22,453 nucleotides of DNA. Source: Candidatus Bathyarchaeota archaeon. GTDB taxonomy: Archaea; Thermoproteota; Bathyarchaeia; Bathyarchaeales; UBA233. The notes below the pieces were generated by a model. It was given only the letters and a program-made list of their open reading frames with translations. It was not told the origin of the DNA and ran no database searches. The translations under genes were made by a program, and so were the position numbers. The stretch is from NCBI GenBank assembly GCA_025057795.1, contig JANXEP010000052.1, positions 1 through 22,453 on the forward strand. Reading direction: 5' to 3'. Below, piece by piece: positions 14,328 to 22,045 of the stretch. Numbering within the stretch: the stretch's first letter is position 1; every line of letters starts with the position of its first letter.

Positions 14328-15038
14328 TTGACAACAATCCTCGAGGTTCAGCGCGTTAAGAAAAGCTACCGTATGGGCAAGGTTGTTGTTCCAGCCTTGA
14401 GAGGTGTCAGTTTTAAAGTTGAAGAAGGCGAGTTTTTAACAATTTTTGGTCCTTCGGGCAGCGGAAAATCCACGTTGCTTCATCTTATGGGAGGTTTAGA
14501 CCGTCCCGATGAGGGAGAAATCCTCATAGACGGCTCAAATATTTTGGCGCTCAGCGATAATGAGCTGGCTGAACTGCGCCTGCTTAAAATAGGCTTCGTC
14601 TTCCAATTTTTCAATTTATTGCCAAGGCTGACGGCTTTAAGGAACGTTGAGCTGCCCTTGGCTATCGCAGGTGTGTCTGAGAAGGAGGCGCTGCAAAAGG
14701 CCAAGGATATGCTTAAGCTTGTGGGTCTTGAAACCCGCATGAATCATAGGCCTTCAGAACTCAGCGGAGGCGAGCAGCAGCGGGTTGCCATAGCCAGAGC
14801 CTTAATAAATAACCCAAAAATCGTCTTGGCTGACGAGCCCACGGGTAATCTTGACACAAAAACTGGCTGGGAGATTGTTCAGTTAATGAGGCGGCTGTGC
14901 GATGAGAAGGGGCAAACCTTTGTTGTGGTTACCCATGACCCCAGCATTGCAGAGGTTGCCGACCGTATAATACACCTAAAAGACGGATTGGTTGAAGGAA
15001 TTAAAAAAGCTCCACGGAGGGGGGAAAATGCGGCTTAG
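14328..15038 (+). CDS. MacB/LolD-type ABC transporter ATPase
   Basis: A 236-residue ATPase with all ABC motifs: Walker [10 protein letters not shown] (41-49), a Q-loop in [10 protein letters not shown], signature [15 protein letters not shown], Walker [13 protein letters not shown] and the switch histidine in VVTHDP. FNLLP and [10 protein letters not shown] are typical of the MacB/LolD/FtsE-like group that powers mechanotransmission through FtsX-fold permeases rather than transport through a channel. It starts at TTG 14328 and overlaps the permease gene by 11 bases, so the two are co-translated partners. The substrate is unknown. Confidence 0.93.
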   Translation: MTTILEVQRVKKSYRMGKVVVPALRGVSFKVEEGEFLTIFGPSGSGKSTLLHLMGGLDRPDEGEILIDGSNILALSDNELAELRLLKIGFVFQFFNLLPRLTALRNVELPLAIAGVSEKEALQKAKDMLKLVGLETRMNHRPSELSGGEQQRVAIARALINNPKIVLADEPTGNLDTKTGWEIVQLMRRLCDEKGQTFVVVTHDPSIAEVADRIIHLKDGLVEGIKKAPRRGENAA

Positions 15039-16326
15039 TAGAATCTTTGCTGTAGCTTGGGAAAACATGAAACAGCGTAGGCTTCGGGCTTCGCTTACAA
15101 CTTTGGGCGTGGTTATAGGTATAACAGCCATAATTGGTTTAGCATCGTTGGGCGAAGGCTTTAGAATGGAAATAAGGAATCGAATGCAAACGGGATTTGA
15201 ACTCGACAATTTAACAGTTATCCCTGGAAGCCTTTTCGCAGGCTTAGCCCGGGAACGCTTCTTCGATTATGATGTGGAGAACATTTCAAAAATTCCAGGT
15301 GTTAAAATTGCCACTCCGGTGATGCAAATAGGAAACGTAACTCTTTACAACAGCCGAGGCGAGGAGGTTAAGGCCTTCGTCGCCGTTGCAGTGAACTTTA
15401 CAGAGTTTGCGCAGGTTTTTCCCGACAGGTTTGAATTTGAAAGCGGTGGGTTACCTTCAGAGGAAGAAAATAACACTATTATCATTGGGTATAAGGTTAA
15501 CTATCCCACGGAAAACAGGACGGAACCGTTCGCCGTTGCAAACGACAATATAACGTTAACTTTAGGAAGACTTCGAGAGTCGCCGCCACCCCTCCCGCCT
15601 CGTTACGAAACGTTAAACTACACTTTCACTGTTGCTGGAACATTGCAAAGAAGGGGGACCCCTGGAATAACCAACTTTGACTACTGGATTTTCATACCCT
15701 TAAAGGCCGCGAGGGAAATTTATGCAACAGAGCAGTCTGATTTAATTTTCGTTAAAGTTAATGACCCAGAAGACTCTGAGAGGATTGCTGACCAAATTGA
15801 AAGTCTTTTTCCGCCCTACAAAGTCACAATTCTCGTCCCTTTAACTTTCATTAGGCAGGTGGACAACGTTCTAAACCTTGTTCAATTGTTTTTGATGGCT
15901 ATAGCCTCTATTTCGCTTCTTGTGGCGGGCATAGGCATAATGAATATTATGACCGTGTCTGTTATGGAGCGAACCCGTGAAATTGGCATTTTAAAGGCTA
16001 TTGGAGCCAAAAACCGCACGGTTCTCGCCATGTTCTTGAGCGAAGCGATACTTATAGGCGTTATCGGCAGCCTAATTGGAGTATTTGCAGGCTACGGATT
16101 TTCATACGCGTTATCCTACATGCTTTCAAGCTTTATGAATCCCCAACGGCAAGGCGGAGTACTTCAAGCTCCAGAAACCCAAAGGTTGAGGATAAACCCT
16201 GCTTTCTCGCTGGAATGGACTATCATAGCCTTCGTTTTCGGCCTAATCGTTTGCATAATTTTCGGATTATATCCTGCTAGGAAAGCTGCGAAGCTAAATC
16301 CTGTGGATGCCCTGCGTTATGAATAA
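15028..16326 (+). CDS. MacB/FtsX-family ABC transporter permease
   Basis: A 432-residue permease with MacB topology: one N-terminal helix (TTLGVVIGITAIIGLASL), a ~240-residue extracytoplasmic MacB-PCD domain, and three C-terminal helices of the FtsX domain containing GIGIMNIMTVSVMERTREIGILKAIGA, the coupling segment that contacts the ATPase. Several NxS/T sequons lie only in the external domain. ATG 15028 is chosen because GGAGGGGG lies 5-12 bases before it; the frame is open to 14992, but no such signal precedes that ATG. No adaptor or outer-membrane component is present, as expected for an archaeon. Export or envelope remodelling is inferred; substrate unknown. Confidence 0.92.
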   Translation: MRLSRIFAVAWENMKQRRLRASLTTLGVVIGITAIIGLASLGEGFRMEIRNRMQTGFELDNLTVIPGSLFAGLARERFFDYDVENISKIPGVKIATPVMQIGNVTLYNSRGEEVKAFVAVAVNFTEFAQVFPDRFEFESGGLPSEEENNTIIIGYKVNYPTENRTEPFAVANDNITLTLGRLRESPPPLPPRYETLNYTFTVAGTLQRRGTPGITNFDYWIFIPLKAAREIYATEQSDLIFVKVNDPEDSERIADQIESLFPPYKVTILVPLTFIRQVDNVLNLVQLFLMAIASISLLVAGIGIMNIMTVSVMERTREIGILKAIGAKNRTVLAMFLSEAILIGVIGSLIGVFAGYGFSYALSYMLSSFMNPQRQGGVLQAPETQRLRINPAFSLEWTIIAFVFGLIVCIIFGLYPARKAAKLNPVDALRYE

Positions 16327-16340
16327 GAAAGTTAGCAAGA

Positions 16341-16347
16341 TTTATAT
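16341..16347 (+). promoter_or_regulatory. TATA box of the TRAM-SSB-TRAM cluster
   Basis: TTTATAT, preceded by the purine-rich GCAAGA, predicts a transcript starting near 16370, immediately before the structured segment described next. Confidence 0.6.
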
Positions 16348-16371
16348 GCGGGTGTGCCGTTTTGTGCTTGT

Positions 16372-16436
16372 AACCGGCCTTCAACCAAAAACTCAGTGTC
16401 GAATGACGCTTGAGTTTTGTGGCGTAGAGGCTGGTT
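16372..16436 (+). ncRNA. Structured RNA leader upstream of the first TRAM gene
   Basis: A compact fold can be drawn by hand. The lower stem is AACCGGCC (16372-16379) with GGCTGGTT (16429-16436), eight pairs including one G-U. It encloses an internal loop of 8 nt on the 5' side and 10 nt on the 3' side, then an upper stem of AAAACTCA-GTGTC with GACGC-(T)-TGAGTTTT (13 pairs, one bulged T, one G-U) closed by GAAT. The fold begins at the predicted transcript start and ends 24 bases before ATG 16461. It could be a regulatory leader or an H/ACA-like guide RNA, as the single-pocket shape hints, but no good ACA box follows the lower stem. Confidence 0.5.
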
Positions 16437-16460
16437 CCGCGATAAGGACGAAAATATAAT

Positions 16461-16745
16461 ATGCCAAGAAGGCTTCCGGAAAAAACAAAAATCATCCAGA
16501 GGAAACCAAGAAGGTTTGGGAGTAGCAGTCGTTTTAATCCCGACAAACCACTTTTTCAAGTGACACCAGTTAAGGAAAATGATGAATTAGAGGTTGTTAT
16601 TGATGACATTGGAAGCAGAGGTGACGGAATAGCGCGAATTCAGGGGTATATGATATTTGTTCCTAACAGCAAGATAGGTGAACGTGTTAAGGTGCGGATC
16701 GTCTCGGTTGGAGGAAGGTTTGCTGTCGCGGAGAGGATAGGCTAA
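16461..16745 (+). CDS. TRAM-domain RNA-binding protein
   Basis: A 94-residue protein: a basic, Arg-rich N-terminal tail (about 1-35), then a single TRAM domain (about 36-93) with the hallmark IGSRGDGIARIQGYMIFVPNS segment and GERVKVRIVSV strand. Stand-alone TRAM proteins in archaea bind RNA and act as cold-shock-like RNA chaperones. It is the first gene of a cluster with an OB-fold protein and a second TRAM protein. The structured leader upstream raises the possibility of feedback by binding its own message, which is inference. Confidence 0.92.
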   Translation: MPRRLPEKTKIIQRKPRRFGSSSRFNPDKPLFQVTPVKENDELEVVIDDIGSRGDGIARIQGYMIFVPNSKIGERVKVRIVSVGGRFAVAERIG

Positions 16746-16761
16746 AAGGGAGGGTGGGCTG

Positions 16762-17052
16762 GTGAAAATAAGGGAATTGCGAAATGGGATGAAGCACGTG
16801 AATGTGGAGGCGAAAGTTGTCGAGAAGTCTGAGACTCACGAGGTCCTTTCAAGGTTTAGGGACACAACCCACAAGGTGGCAACCGCCATAATCGCGGACG
16901 AAACAGGAACCATAAAGCTGACGCTTTGGAACGACCAAATAAACCAAGTAGACGTCAACGATAAGGTTAAAGTGGAAAACGGCTACGTAACAAGCTTCAG
17001 AGGAGAAATTCAGCTAAACATTGGGAAATACGGAAAACTCACTGTGGAATGA
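16762..17052 (+). CDS. Single OB-fold nucleic-acid-binding protein (SSB/RPA-like)
   Basis: A 96-residue protein made of one OB fold of the crenarchaeal SSB/RPA type: IRELRNGMKHVNVEAKVVEK, then TAIIADETGTIKLTLWND (the conserved DxTGxI-xxxLW strand) and VKVENGYVTSFRGEIQLNIGKYGKL. It lacks the acidic C-terminal tail of crenarchaeal SSB, so it may bind RNA or single-stranded DNA without recruiting partners. It starts at GTG 16762 with GGGAGGGTG just upstream and sits 16 bases after the TRAM gene, implying one transcript. Confidence 0.88.
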   Translation: MKIRELRNGMKHVNVEAKVVEKSETHEVLSRFRDTTHKVATAIIADETGTIKLTLWNDQINQVDVNDKVKVENGYVTSFRGEIQLNIGKYGKLTVE

Positions 17053-17092
17053 AACGCGGAACAATTATAAATTTTAGGAGAGGTGAAAACGG

Positions 17093-17338
17093 ATGGAAGA
17101 AAGAAGAAGGTTCGGTGGAAGAAGAGATTTTGGAAGGCGTTTCCCTCCAAAACCCGTTGAAGTTGGCAAGGAATACGAGGTAGACGTGCAAGAAACAAGC
17201 AAAAGAGGCGAGGGAATAGCCCGAATACAGGGCCTAGTAACTTTCATACCGAACACTAAGCCCGGCGACCACGTCAAAATTAGGATAACCAGAATAAGCC
17301 GAAGGTTCGCTGAAGCTGAAGTTGTTAGCCCAGCCTAG
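17093..17338 (+). CDS. Second TRAM-domain RNA-binding protein
   Basis: An 81-residue protein with an Arg/Gly-rich N-terminal tail (RRRFGGRRDFGRRF) resembling RGG regions, followed by a TRAM domain with TSKRGEGIARIQGLVTFIPNT and GDHVKIRITRIS. It is a paralogue of the protein encoded at 16461, sharing the G-x-GIARIQG core but with a different tail. A very strong Shine-Dalgarno, GGAGAGGTGA, precedes ATG 17093. The RGG-like tail suggests RNA binding or condensation with RNA, which is inference. Confidence 0.92.
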   Translation: MEERRRFGGRRDFGRRFPPKPVEVGKEYEVDVQETSKRGEGIARIQGLVTFIPNTKPGDHVKIRITRISRRFAEAEVVSPA

Positions 17339-17468
17339 AACGGTTAACTTTGCCAATTGTTTCTGAAAAGCATCAGTTTTTGCTGGAAATCAACGAATAG
17401 TTGGTAGCCTCTCTCTATTTTCCGCTTTAACCGTGAAAACGTGTTTGTTGGATTAACTCGCGTATGTT

Positions 17469-18212
17469 TTAGAATAGTATTTGATGGGGTGTCCCGAATT
17501 TTTTAAGGGTGTTGGCGAGTTCCGCTTTTTTCTGTTGAAAGAACTCCTCGGTCATAGCATACTCAAACCCATACTTTCTGTAAATCCAATCAGCATAATG
17601 ATAATTCATTCTGTCAATCAACACGTAATCCGCCACTCTGTAAATTTCTTTTATTAACCCCTCAGCCTTTGGCAGTAGTGGAGCGATCATGACGCAGGTT
17701 TTTATGCCAGCCGAGTGCAGCTTTTCTAAAGCCTTTATTCTTTCTTTGATTGGCGGTGCCTTTGGCTCGAAGATCTGCCTAATCCCCTCGTCAGCCGTGG
17801 TAATGGTAAGTGTTACTTCAACATCCTTATGGTTTTTTAAAAGCTCTATGTCCCGCAGTATAAGCGTAGATTTGGTTTGTACTGTGACAGGCCAATTCTT
17901 TTTCAGCAAAATCTCAAGGCAGCTTCTTGTTATGCCATACTTGCTTTCAATGGGCTGGTAGGGGTCGCATATCCCGCTGATCCAGACCCTCCCACGCTTT
18001 TTCCTTCTTATCTCCCGCTGAAGCAGGGTTGCAGCGTTCACTTTAACGTCAACAAATTCTCCCCAGCTCTCCTTGTGGCCTGTAAACCTTTTCATGAAAC
18101 GGGCGTAGCAGTAGGCGCAGCCGTGTCCACAGCCAACGTAAGGGTTAACAGTATAATCGAGAACTTTAGACTCTGAAAGGATGCTTTTCGCGTAAATTTC
18201 CCTAACAATCAT
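17469..18212 (-). CDS. Radical SAM protein (SPL-like family)
   Basis: A 247-residue radical SAM enzyme. The N-terminal half carries the iron-sulfur motif C28-x3-C32-x2-C35 (CGHGCAYCYA), followed by GICDPYQPIE and TKSTLILRDIELL, typical of the spore-photoproduct-lyase-like (Rv2578c-type) group. The C-terminal part completes a partial TIM barrel (TLTITTADE, KTCVMIAPLLP). The group is widespread in archaea, with no settled substrate; DNA repair is often assumed from similarity to SplB, but this short form lacks the extra domains. Its own TATA is at 18249-18258 on the minus strand. It has no obvious functional link to the lar genes next door. Confidence 0.88.
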   Translation of the reverse strand: MIVREIYAKSILSESKVLDYTVNPYVGCGHGCAYCYARFMKRFTGHKESWGEFVDVKVNAATLLQREIRRKKRGRVWISGICDPYQPIESKYGITRSCLEILLKKNWPVTVQTKSTLILRDIELLKNHKDVEVTLTITTADEGIRQIFEPKAPPIKERIKALEKLHSAGIKTCVMIAPLLPKAEGLIKEIYRVADYVLIDRMNYHYADWIYRKYGFEYAMTEEFFQQKKAELANTLKKFGTPHQILF

Positions 18213-18248
18213 GAAGTTTCCTTTAGGCTATTCTCTGGCTAGGGGCCC

Positions 18249-18258
18249 TTTTATACAT
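18249..18258 (-). promoter_or_regulatory. TATA box of the radical SAM gene
   Basis: Minus-strand AATGTATAAA predicts a start near 18227, about 14 bases before ATG 18212. Confidence 0.55.
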
Positions 18259-18308
18259 TTTCAAGCTGATTAAAAAATAACCTTCAAGAGTTTTAGGCTT
18301 CTACGTGG

Positions 18309-19112
18309 TTAAACGGATGCGGCATTTTTATCCAGCGCCCGTCTAAATCTTGCAACGCGATTGGCTATGAGTGCAGCCACAGCTCCGGCTGCAACTCCAC
18401 CGTCAATGTTAACAACCGCAATGCCCAGCGAACATGCTTGAAGCATGGCCATTAAAGCGCTTAGGCCCTTTCCCCCTAGGCCATATCCAATTGACGTGGG
18501 AACTGCAATAACAGGGATGTCGATCAGTCCTGCCACGACTGATGGCAGAGCACCCTCTCTTCCAGCAGCCACTATGACGGCATCCACATCCTCTCTAATC
18601 ATTTTTTTCAAAGGAGAAGTAAGCCTATGGATTCCTGCAACGCCGACATCATAGGCGGTTATCACTTCACATCCCATCTCCTCTGCAACAATTTTTGCCT
18701 CCTCCGCTACGGGTATGTCCGATGTGCCAGCTGCCAATATTCCGATTTTACCCCCCGTCTTTTTAATCTCGAATCCCTTTTTCCTGACGGCTACGATCCC
18801 TGTCTCTTCGTAGATACGCATATCTACCTCCTCTGAGGCAAAAGCCTTTTTTATGGCGTCTATTTGCTCCTTTGAAGCTCGGCTAATTATTGCTCTTCCG
18901 CTCTTTTTCAGCATTGTTAACGCTATATCCGCAACATCCTCAGCCCTTTTTCCCTCAGCGAGAATTATTTCAGGTATGCCCTTTCTAAACTCGCGAAAGG
19001 CATCTATTTTGGCTATTTCCCCAATCTTTTCGATGGCTAAAATTTTAAGAAGTTTCTCAGCCTCGTCTACGGATATTTGACCCCTTGCAAGTTTTTCCAG
19101 CACTTCCCTCAA
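18309..19112 (-). CDS. larB: LarB, nickel-pincer cofactor synthesis (carboxylase/hydrolase)
   Basis: A 267-residue LarB. The enzyme carboxylates the pyridinium ring of nicotinic acid adenine dinucleotide and releases AMP, the first step toward the nickel-pincer nucleotide. The C-terminal half (about 120-255) is PurE-like: GILAAGTSDIPVAEEA, DVGVAGIHRL, AVIVAAGREGALPSVVAGLIDIPVIAVPTS-type core and GYGLGGKGLSAL. The N-terminal helix VLEKLARGQISVDEAEKLL is usual for LarB. The start is TTG 19112, supported by GGGGTG eight bases upstream. It is divergent from larC-larE across an 81-base gap. Confidence 0.95.
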   Translation of the reverse strand: MREVLEKLARGQISVDEAEKLLKILAIEKIGEIAKIDAFREFRKGIPEIILAEGKRAEDVADIALTMLKKSGRAIISRASKEQIDAIKKAFASEEVDMRIYEETGIVAVRKKGFEIKKTGGKIGILAAGTSDIPVAEEAKIVAEEMGCEVITAYDVGVAGIHRLTSPLKKMIREDVDAVIVAAGREGALPSVVAGLIDIPVIAVPTSIGYGLGGKGLSALMAMLQACSLGIAVVNIDGGVAAGAVAALIANRVARFRRALDKNAASV

Positions 19113-19193
19113 CGTTTCACCCCTAAAACAACATATATGACCTACTACAGAGTATTTTACACTTCTGAAAAGGGTTAGAAAAGAGGCAGCTAA
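19113..19193. promoter_or_regulatory. Divergent promoter region larB / larC
   Basis: The palindromic TATA-like CATATATG (19132-19139) is the only strong core element and could serve either strand. A second AT-rich stretch, AGTATTTTAC (19151-19160), lies about 34-43 bases before larC. GAGG (19183-19186) is the larC Shine-Dalgarno. Joint control of both arms is likely but not proven. Confidence 0.45.
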
Positions 19194-20438
19194 ATGTCAA
19201 GAGGCCGAAGCGTCGCCGTCATAGATTGTCAGGTAGCAGGCGTTTCAGGGGACATGGTGCTCGGCGCATTGCTTGACCTTGGTGCTGATGTGAAAAAAGT
19301 TGTAGATGCCATGAAGTCTGTTGAAGGATACATAGAAGGATGCAGAAACTTGGAGATAACAGTCAAAGATGTCGCCCGCAAAGGGATACGCGCCAAAAGG
19401 GTTGAGGTCAAAGCCGAAGAAACCCATGAAATGGGAGGGAAAAAACTTATAGAGGCCACGGTTAACTGTGTAAGAAGCCTAAAACTTTCGGAAAAAGCTG
19501 AAAAGTTTGCATTAAACGCCATCAGCACCCTCGTAAACGCCGAAGCCAAAGTTCACGGCGAAAGCATAGAGAACGTTTGCCTTCACGAGGCGGGTTCCGT
19601 TGACACTCCCGCAGAAATCGTAGGTGTGGCAGTTGCGTTAGAAAATTTAGGCTTCTTTAATTTGCAGGTTTATTCAACACCCGTTGCTGTTGGAGGAGGC
19701 CTTTTCAAGTTTTCCCACGGCACGTTTTCAAGCCCGGCACCAGCCACAATTGAGATATTGCGGTCGAAAGGTTACCCCATAATTGGCGGCCCCGTTGAAA
19801 CTGAGCTGGCTACTCCAACAGGGGTTTCCATTCTCGTTAATTTGGCAAGTAACGTTGCCCGGTTTTATCCTCCAATGAAGCCCACAAGTATTGGTTATGG
19901 TGCTGGAGCAAAGGACTTCGCTGAAATGCCCAATGTGCTACGGATAACGGTAGGCGAGTTGGGCGGTTACCAGCTTATAAGGGATGAAATCTATGTTTTG
20001 GAAACCAACGTTGACGATGTGGCTGGGGAAATAATTGGTTATACCATTGATAAATTGTTGCGGGAAGGCGCCAAAGACGTAAGCGTCATCCCAATGTTTA
20101 CAAAGAAGAATAGACCCGGCCATATAATAAAAGTGATAGCTGACAAAGCCAATGTGGAGCATCTCTCACTGGTCCTCATAGAGGAAACTGGCACCCTAGG
20201 GGTTCGGGCTTATCCATGTGAGAGGCATATCCTCAATCGAGAATCCATACTGGTAAATGTCCAAATAGGCGAGTTAAGCGAGACTGTGAACGTGAAAGTC
20301 GCTAAAAATGGTGAGGGTAAAATCATCCAAATGAAACCCGAATACGAAGATGTTAAAAGAATTGCAGACAAAATCAACAAGCCCCTCAGGGATGTTATGG
20401 AGCTAGTTAAGTTAAAAGCTAAAGAAATACTGCGGTGA
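19194..20438 (+). CDS. larC: LarC, nickel-insertion cyclometallase
   Basis: A 414-residue LarC, which inserts nickel into the dithiolated pyridinium nucleotide in a CTP-dependent step to finish the nickel-pincer cofactor. Diagnostic segments are AVIDCQVAGVSGDMVLGALLDLG at the N-terminus, CLHEAGSVDTPAEIVG with likely metal ligands, the ATPTGVSIL strand, and the C-terminal LETNVDDVAGEIIGYTIDKLL (CTP-binding LarC2 portion). In Lactiplantibacillus the two parts are joined by ribosomal frameshifting; here they are one uninterrupted frame. It is followed immediately by larE. Confidence 0.96.
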   Translation: MSRGRSVAVIDCQVAGVSGDMVLGALLDLGADVKKVVDAMKSVEGYIEGCRNLEITVKDVARKGIRAKRVEVKAEETHEMGGKKLIEATVNCVRSLKLSEKAEKFALNAISTLVNAEAKVHGESIENVCLHEAGSVDTPAEIVGVAVALENLGFFNLQVYSTPVAVGGGLFKFSHGTFSSPAPATIEILRSKGYPIIGGPVETELATPTGVSILVNLASNVARFYPPMKPTSIGYGAGAKDFAEMPNVLRITVGELGGYQLIRDEIYVLETNVDDVAGEIIGYTIDKLLREGAKDVSVIPMFTKKNRPGHIIKVIADKANVEHLSLVLIEETGTLGVRAYPCERHILNRESILVNVQIGELSETVNVKVAKNGEGKIIQMKPEYEDVKRIADKINKPLRDVMELVKLKAKEILR

Positions 20439-20447
20439 ATGTTTTCT

Positions 20448-21299
20448 ATGAAATGCCTAGATGAGAAATTTGAAAAACTAAAGAAGTTTATCGCTGAGAA
20501 AGGGAAGGACGGTGTCATAATCGCCTTTTCCGGCGGCGTGGACAGCTCAACCCTGGCGGCAGTTTGCCACAATGTCTTGAGAGAGAAAGCCGTGGCTGTA
20601 ACTGTGCAATCTCCAGTCTATCCATCTGAAGAAATTGAAGAGGCTAAAAGAATCGCCAAAAGAATAGGCATTAGGCATCACTTTGTGAAGGCTGACCAGC
20701 TGTCAAACGAAAACTTCGTGAGGAATCCTGAAAACCGATGTTACTATTGCAAGAAGGACATGCTGGATTGTTTAAAGAAGTTTGCGCAGAAGCTTGGGTT
20801 TAAAGCGATTTTTGAGGGTACAAACTTCAGCGATTTAGACGGCCACAGGCCGGGCTTCGAGGCCATTAAGGAGAGCGAAAATGTTTTCTGCCCATGGGTG
20901 GAAAACGGGTTCACGAAAGAGGAGATTCGGGCGTTGGCTTGCAAATTGGGGCTTCCGTTTCACGATAAACCAGCGATGGCTTGTTTGGCTACGCGTATAC
21001 CCTTCGGCGAGCAAATCACCGAAGAGAAGCTCAGCAGAGTTGAGGAGGCGGAGCGAATAGTCAGGGAAATTAGCGGAGTTAGGCAGCTTCGGGTTCGAGA
21101 CCATGACGGACTGGCTAGGATAGAGGTGGGAAAAGACGAAAGACGCTTGCTGTTCGACGCGGAAATGTTGGACAAAATAGCTGAGAAACTCAAAGTTTTG
21201 GGCTTCAAGTTTGTCACGTTAGACTTGGAAGGATATAGAGCGGGAAGCATGTTGGCGGCGGCGAAACAAGAAAGGAGAAGCGCCAGCCCCACGCGTTGA
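20448..21299 (+). CDS. larE: LarE, sulfur transferase for the nickel-pincer cofactor
   Basis: About 283 residues. LarE activates the pyridinium carboxylates with ATP and replaces oxygen with sulfur. The PP-loop SGGVDSS and the family motifs NRCYYCKKDML, EGTNFSDLDGHRPG and ACLATRIPFG are all present. Counting from ATG 20439, three cysteines (C101, C104, C182) occupy the positions used by LarE proteins that hold a [4Fe-4S] cluster; the sacrificial-cysteine type keeps only the last. A cluster-dependent, reusable enzyme is therefore inferred. The frame opens at 20439, directly after the larC stop, but GGTGA at 20434-20438 is properly spaced only for ATG 20448. Confidence 0.94.
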   Translation: MKCLDEKFEKLKKFIAEKGKDGVIIAFSGGVDSSTLAAVCHNVLREKAVAVTVQSPVYPSEEIEEAKRIAKRIGIRHHFVKADQLSNENFVRNPENRCYYCKKDMLDCLKKFAQKLGFKAIFEGTNFSDLDGHRPGFEAIKESENVFCPWVENGFTKEEIRALACKLGLPFHDKPAMACLATRIPFGEQITEEKLSRVEEAERIVREISGVRQLRVRDHDGLARIEVGKDERRLLFDAEMLDKIAEKLKVLGFKFVTLDLEGYRAGSMLAAAKQERRSASPTR

Positions 21300-21312
21300 A
21301 CTTTTAAAGTTT

Positions 21313-21387
21313 AGGGGCTTACCCCCTCCTTAACCATTGCTTGGCATAGCCCAGGGCGAGGGTAACCCTCAACCATGAGGAATGGTT
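21313..21387. terminator. Hairpins between convergent larE and Lrp genes
   Basis: Three small stems lie in the 87-base gap: GGGG-CTTA-CCCC (21314-21325), GAGGG-TAA-CCCTC (21358-21370) and AACCAT-GAGGA-ATGGTT (21371-21387), the last touching the Lrp stop codon. They may end transcription from both sides, but none is followed by a long T-run. Confidence 0.4.
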
Positions 21388-21893
21388 TAAACGTCCATGG
21401 TCTGCCTTTTTATTGGTAGGGCTAGGGCTGTGGTTTCTTTCGGCGTGTCAAAAACCATGCACGTCAACGTTTTCTCTATTCCCTTAACAGTTCTCAACTT
21501 GTCAACCACAAATTTGCCAACGCTGTCCACGTCCCTTTCCTTAACTTTGATGAGGATGTCCCAGTCGCCGGATATTATGTGGACTTCTTGAACCTCTGGA
21601 AATTTGGCTATCTGCTCCGCTATAAACCTCTGGGAAAGCGTCTCCTCCTCTTTCCCAGTTCTATAGGAAAAGGAAGCCAAGATGAAGGCTGTCACTCCGA
21701 AGTTAAGCTTTTTAGAATCCAAAACAGCCCTATACTCCTTTATTATTCCATGCTGCTCCATCCTCTTTATTTTTGCGAAGACCGTCGTTATTGGAGCATC
21801 AATTTTCTCTGCGATTTCCCTAGCTGTTAATTTACAGTTCTTTTGCAAAAGGGTTAGAATTGCCATGTCTTTTTCATCAAGCCTTAGAGACAT
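21387..21893 (-). CDS. Lrp/AsnC-family transcriptional regulator
   Basis: About 168 residues. The N-terminal winged helix-turn-helix (LDEKDMAILTLLQKNCKLTAREIAEKI, then TTVFAKIKRMEQHGIIKEY) is followed by the RAM/Lrp ligand domain (EVHIISGDWDILIKVKERDVDSVGKFVVDKLRTVKGIEKTLTCMVF) and a short extra tail. These proteins form octamers and often respond to amino acids. A TATA at 21914-21923 (minus strand) predicts transcription from about 21892, so ATG 21893 is probably leaderless; TTG 21899 is a longer alternative. Targets are unknown; its own promoter and the divergent zinc-ribbon gene are natural candidates. Confidence 0.93.
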   Translation of the reverse strand: MSLRLDEKDMAILTLLQKNCKLTAREIAEKIDAPITTVFAKIKRMEQHGIIKEYRAVLDSKKLNFGVTAFILASFSYRTGKEEETLSQRFIAEQIAKFPEVQEVHIISGDWDILIKVKERDVDSVGKFVVDKLRTVKGIEKTLTCMVFDTPKETTALALPIKRQTMDV

Positions 21894-21913
21894 GTGCAAA
21901 TTTAACAGTTTTT

Positions 21914-21923
21914 AATTATAAAA
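21914..21923 (-). promoter_or_regulatory. TATA box of the Lrp-family gene
   Basis: Minus-strand TTTTATAATT lies about 26 bases before ATG 21893, implying a leaderless transcript. Confidence 0.6.
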
Positions 21924-21951
21924 GCTTTTACTTTTTAATAAGACGTCAACT

Positions 21952-22045
21952 TTTATATAAAAATTATAACTAGCTCCAGCAGCGGCTTCGGCTTCTGATG
22001 TGAATTTTGCATACATATTTACAATTCACAATTGTTAATTATATT
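21952..22045 (+). promoter_or_regulatory. Two TATA elements and an inverted repeat before the zinc-ribbon gene
   Basis: TTTATATAA (21952-21960) would start a message near 21982, and AATTATATT (22037-22045) one near 22067. Between them is the inverted repeat TGTGAATT/AATTCACA (21999-22006 and 22023-22030) with a 16-base spacer, a possible operator or hairpin. The proximal TATA gives the shorter, more usual leader. Confidence 0.45.

Noticed and set aside
16372..16445. Firm call of an H/ACA guide RNA
   Set aside because: The pocket shape fits, but the nearest ANA (ATA at 16442) is six bases from the lower stem and no clear K-turn is visible, so only a structured leader is claimed.
17339..17468. 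Possible small RNA in the gap after the second TRAM gene
   Set aside because: Only a weak 4-bp hairpin and scattered CTGA-like words are present; no promoter or consistent fold.
19194..20438. Programmed frameshift in larC as in Lactiplantibacillus
   Set aside because: The LarC1 and LarC2 parts are in one continuous frame, so no shift is needed.
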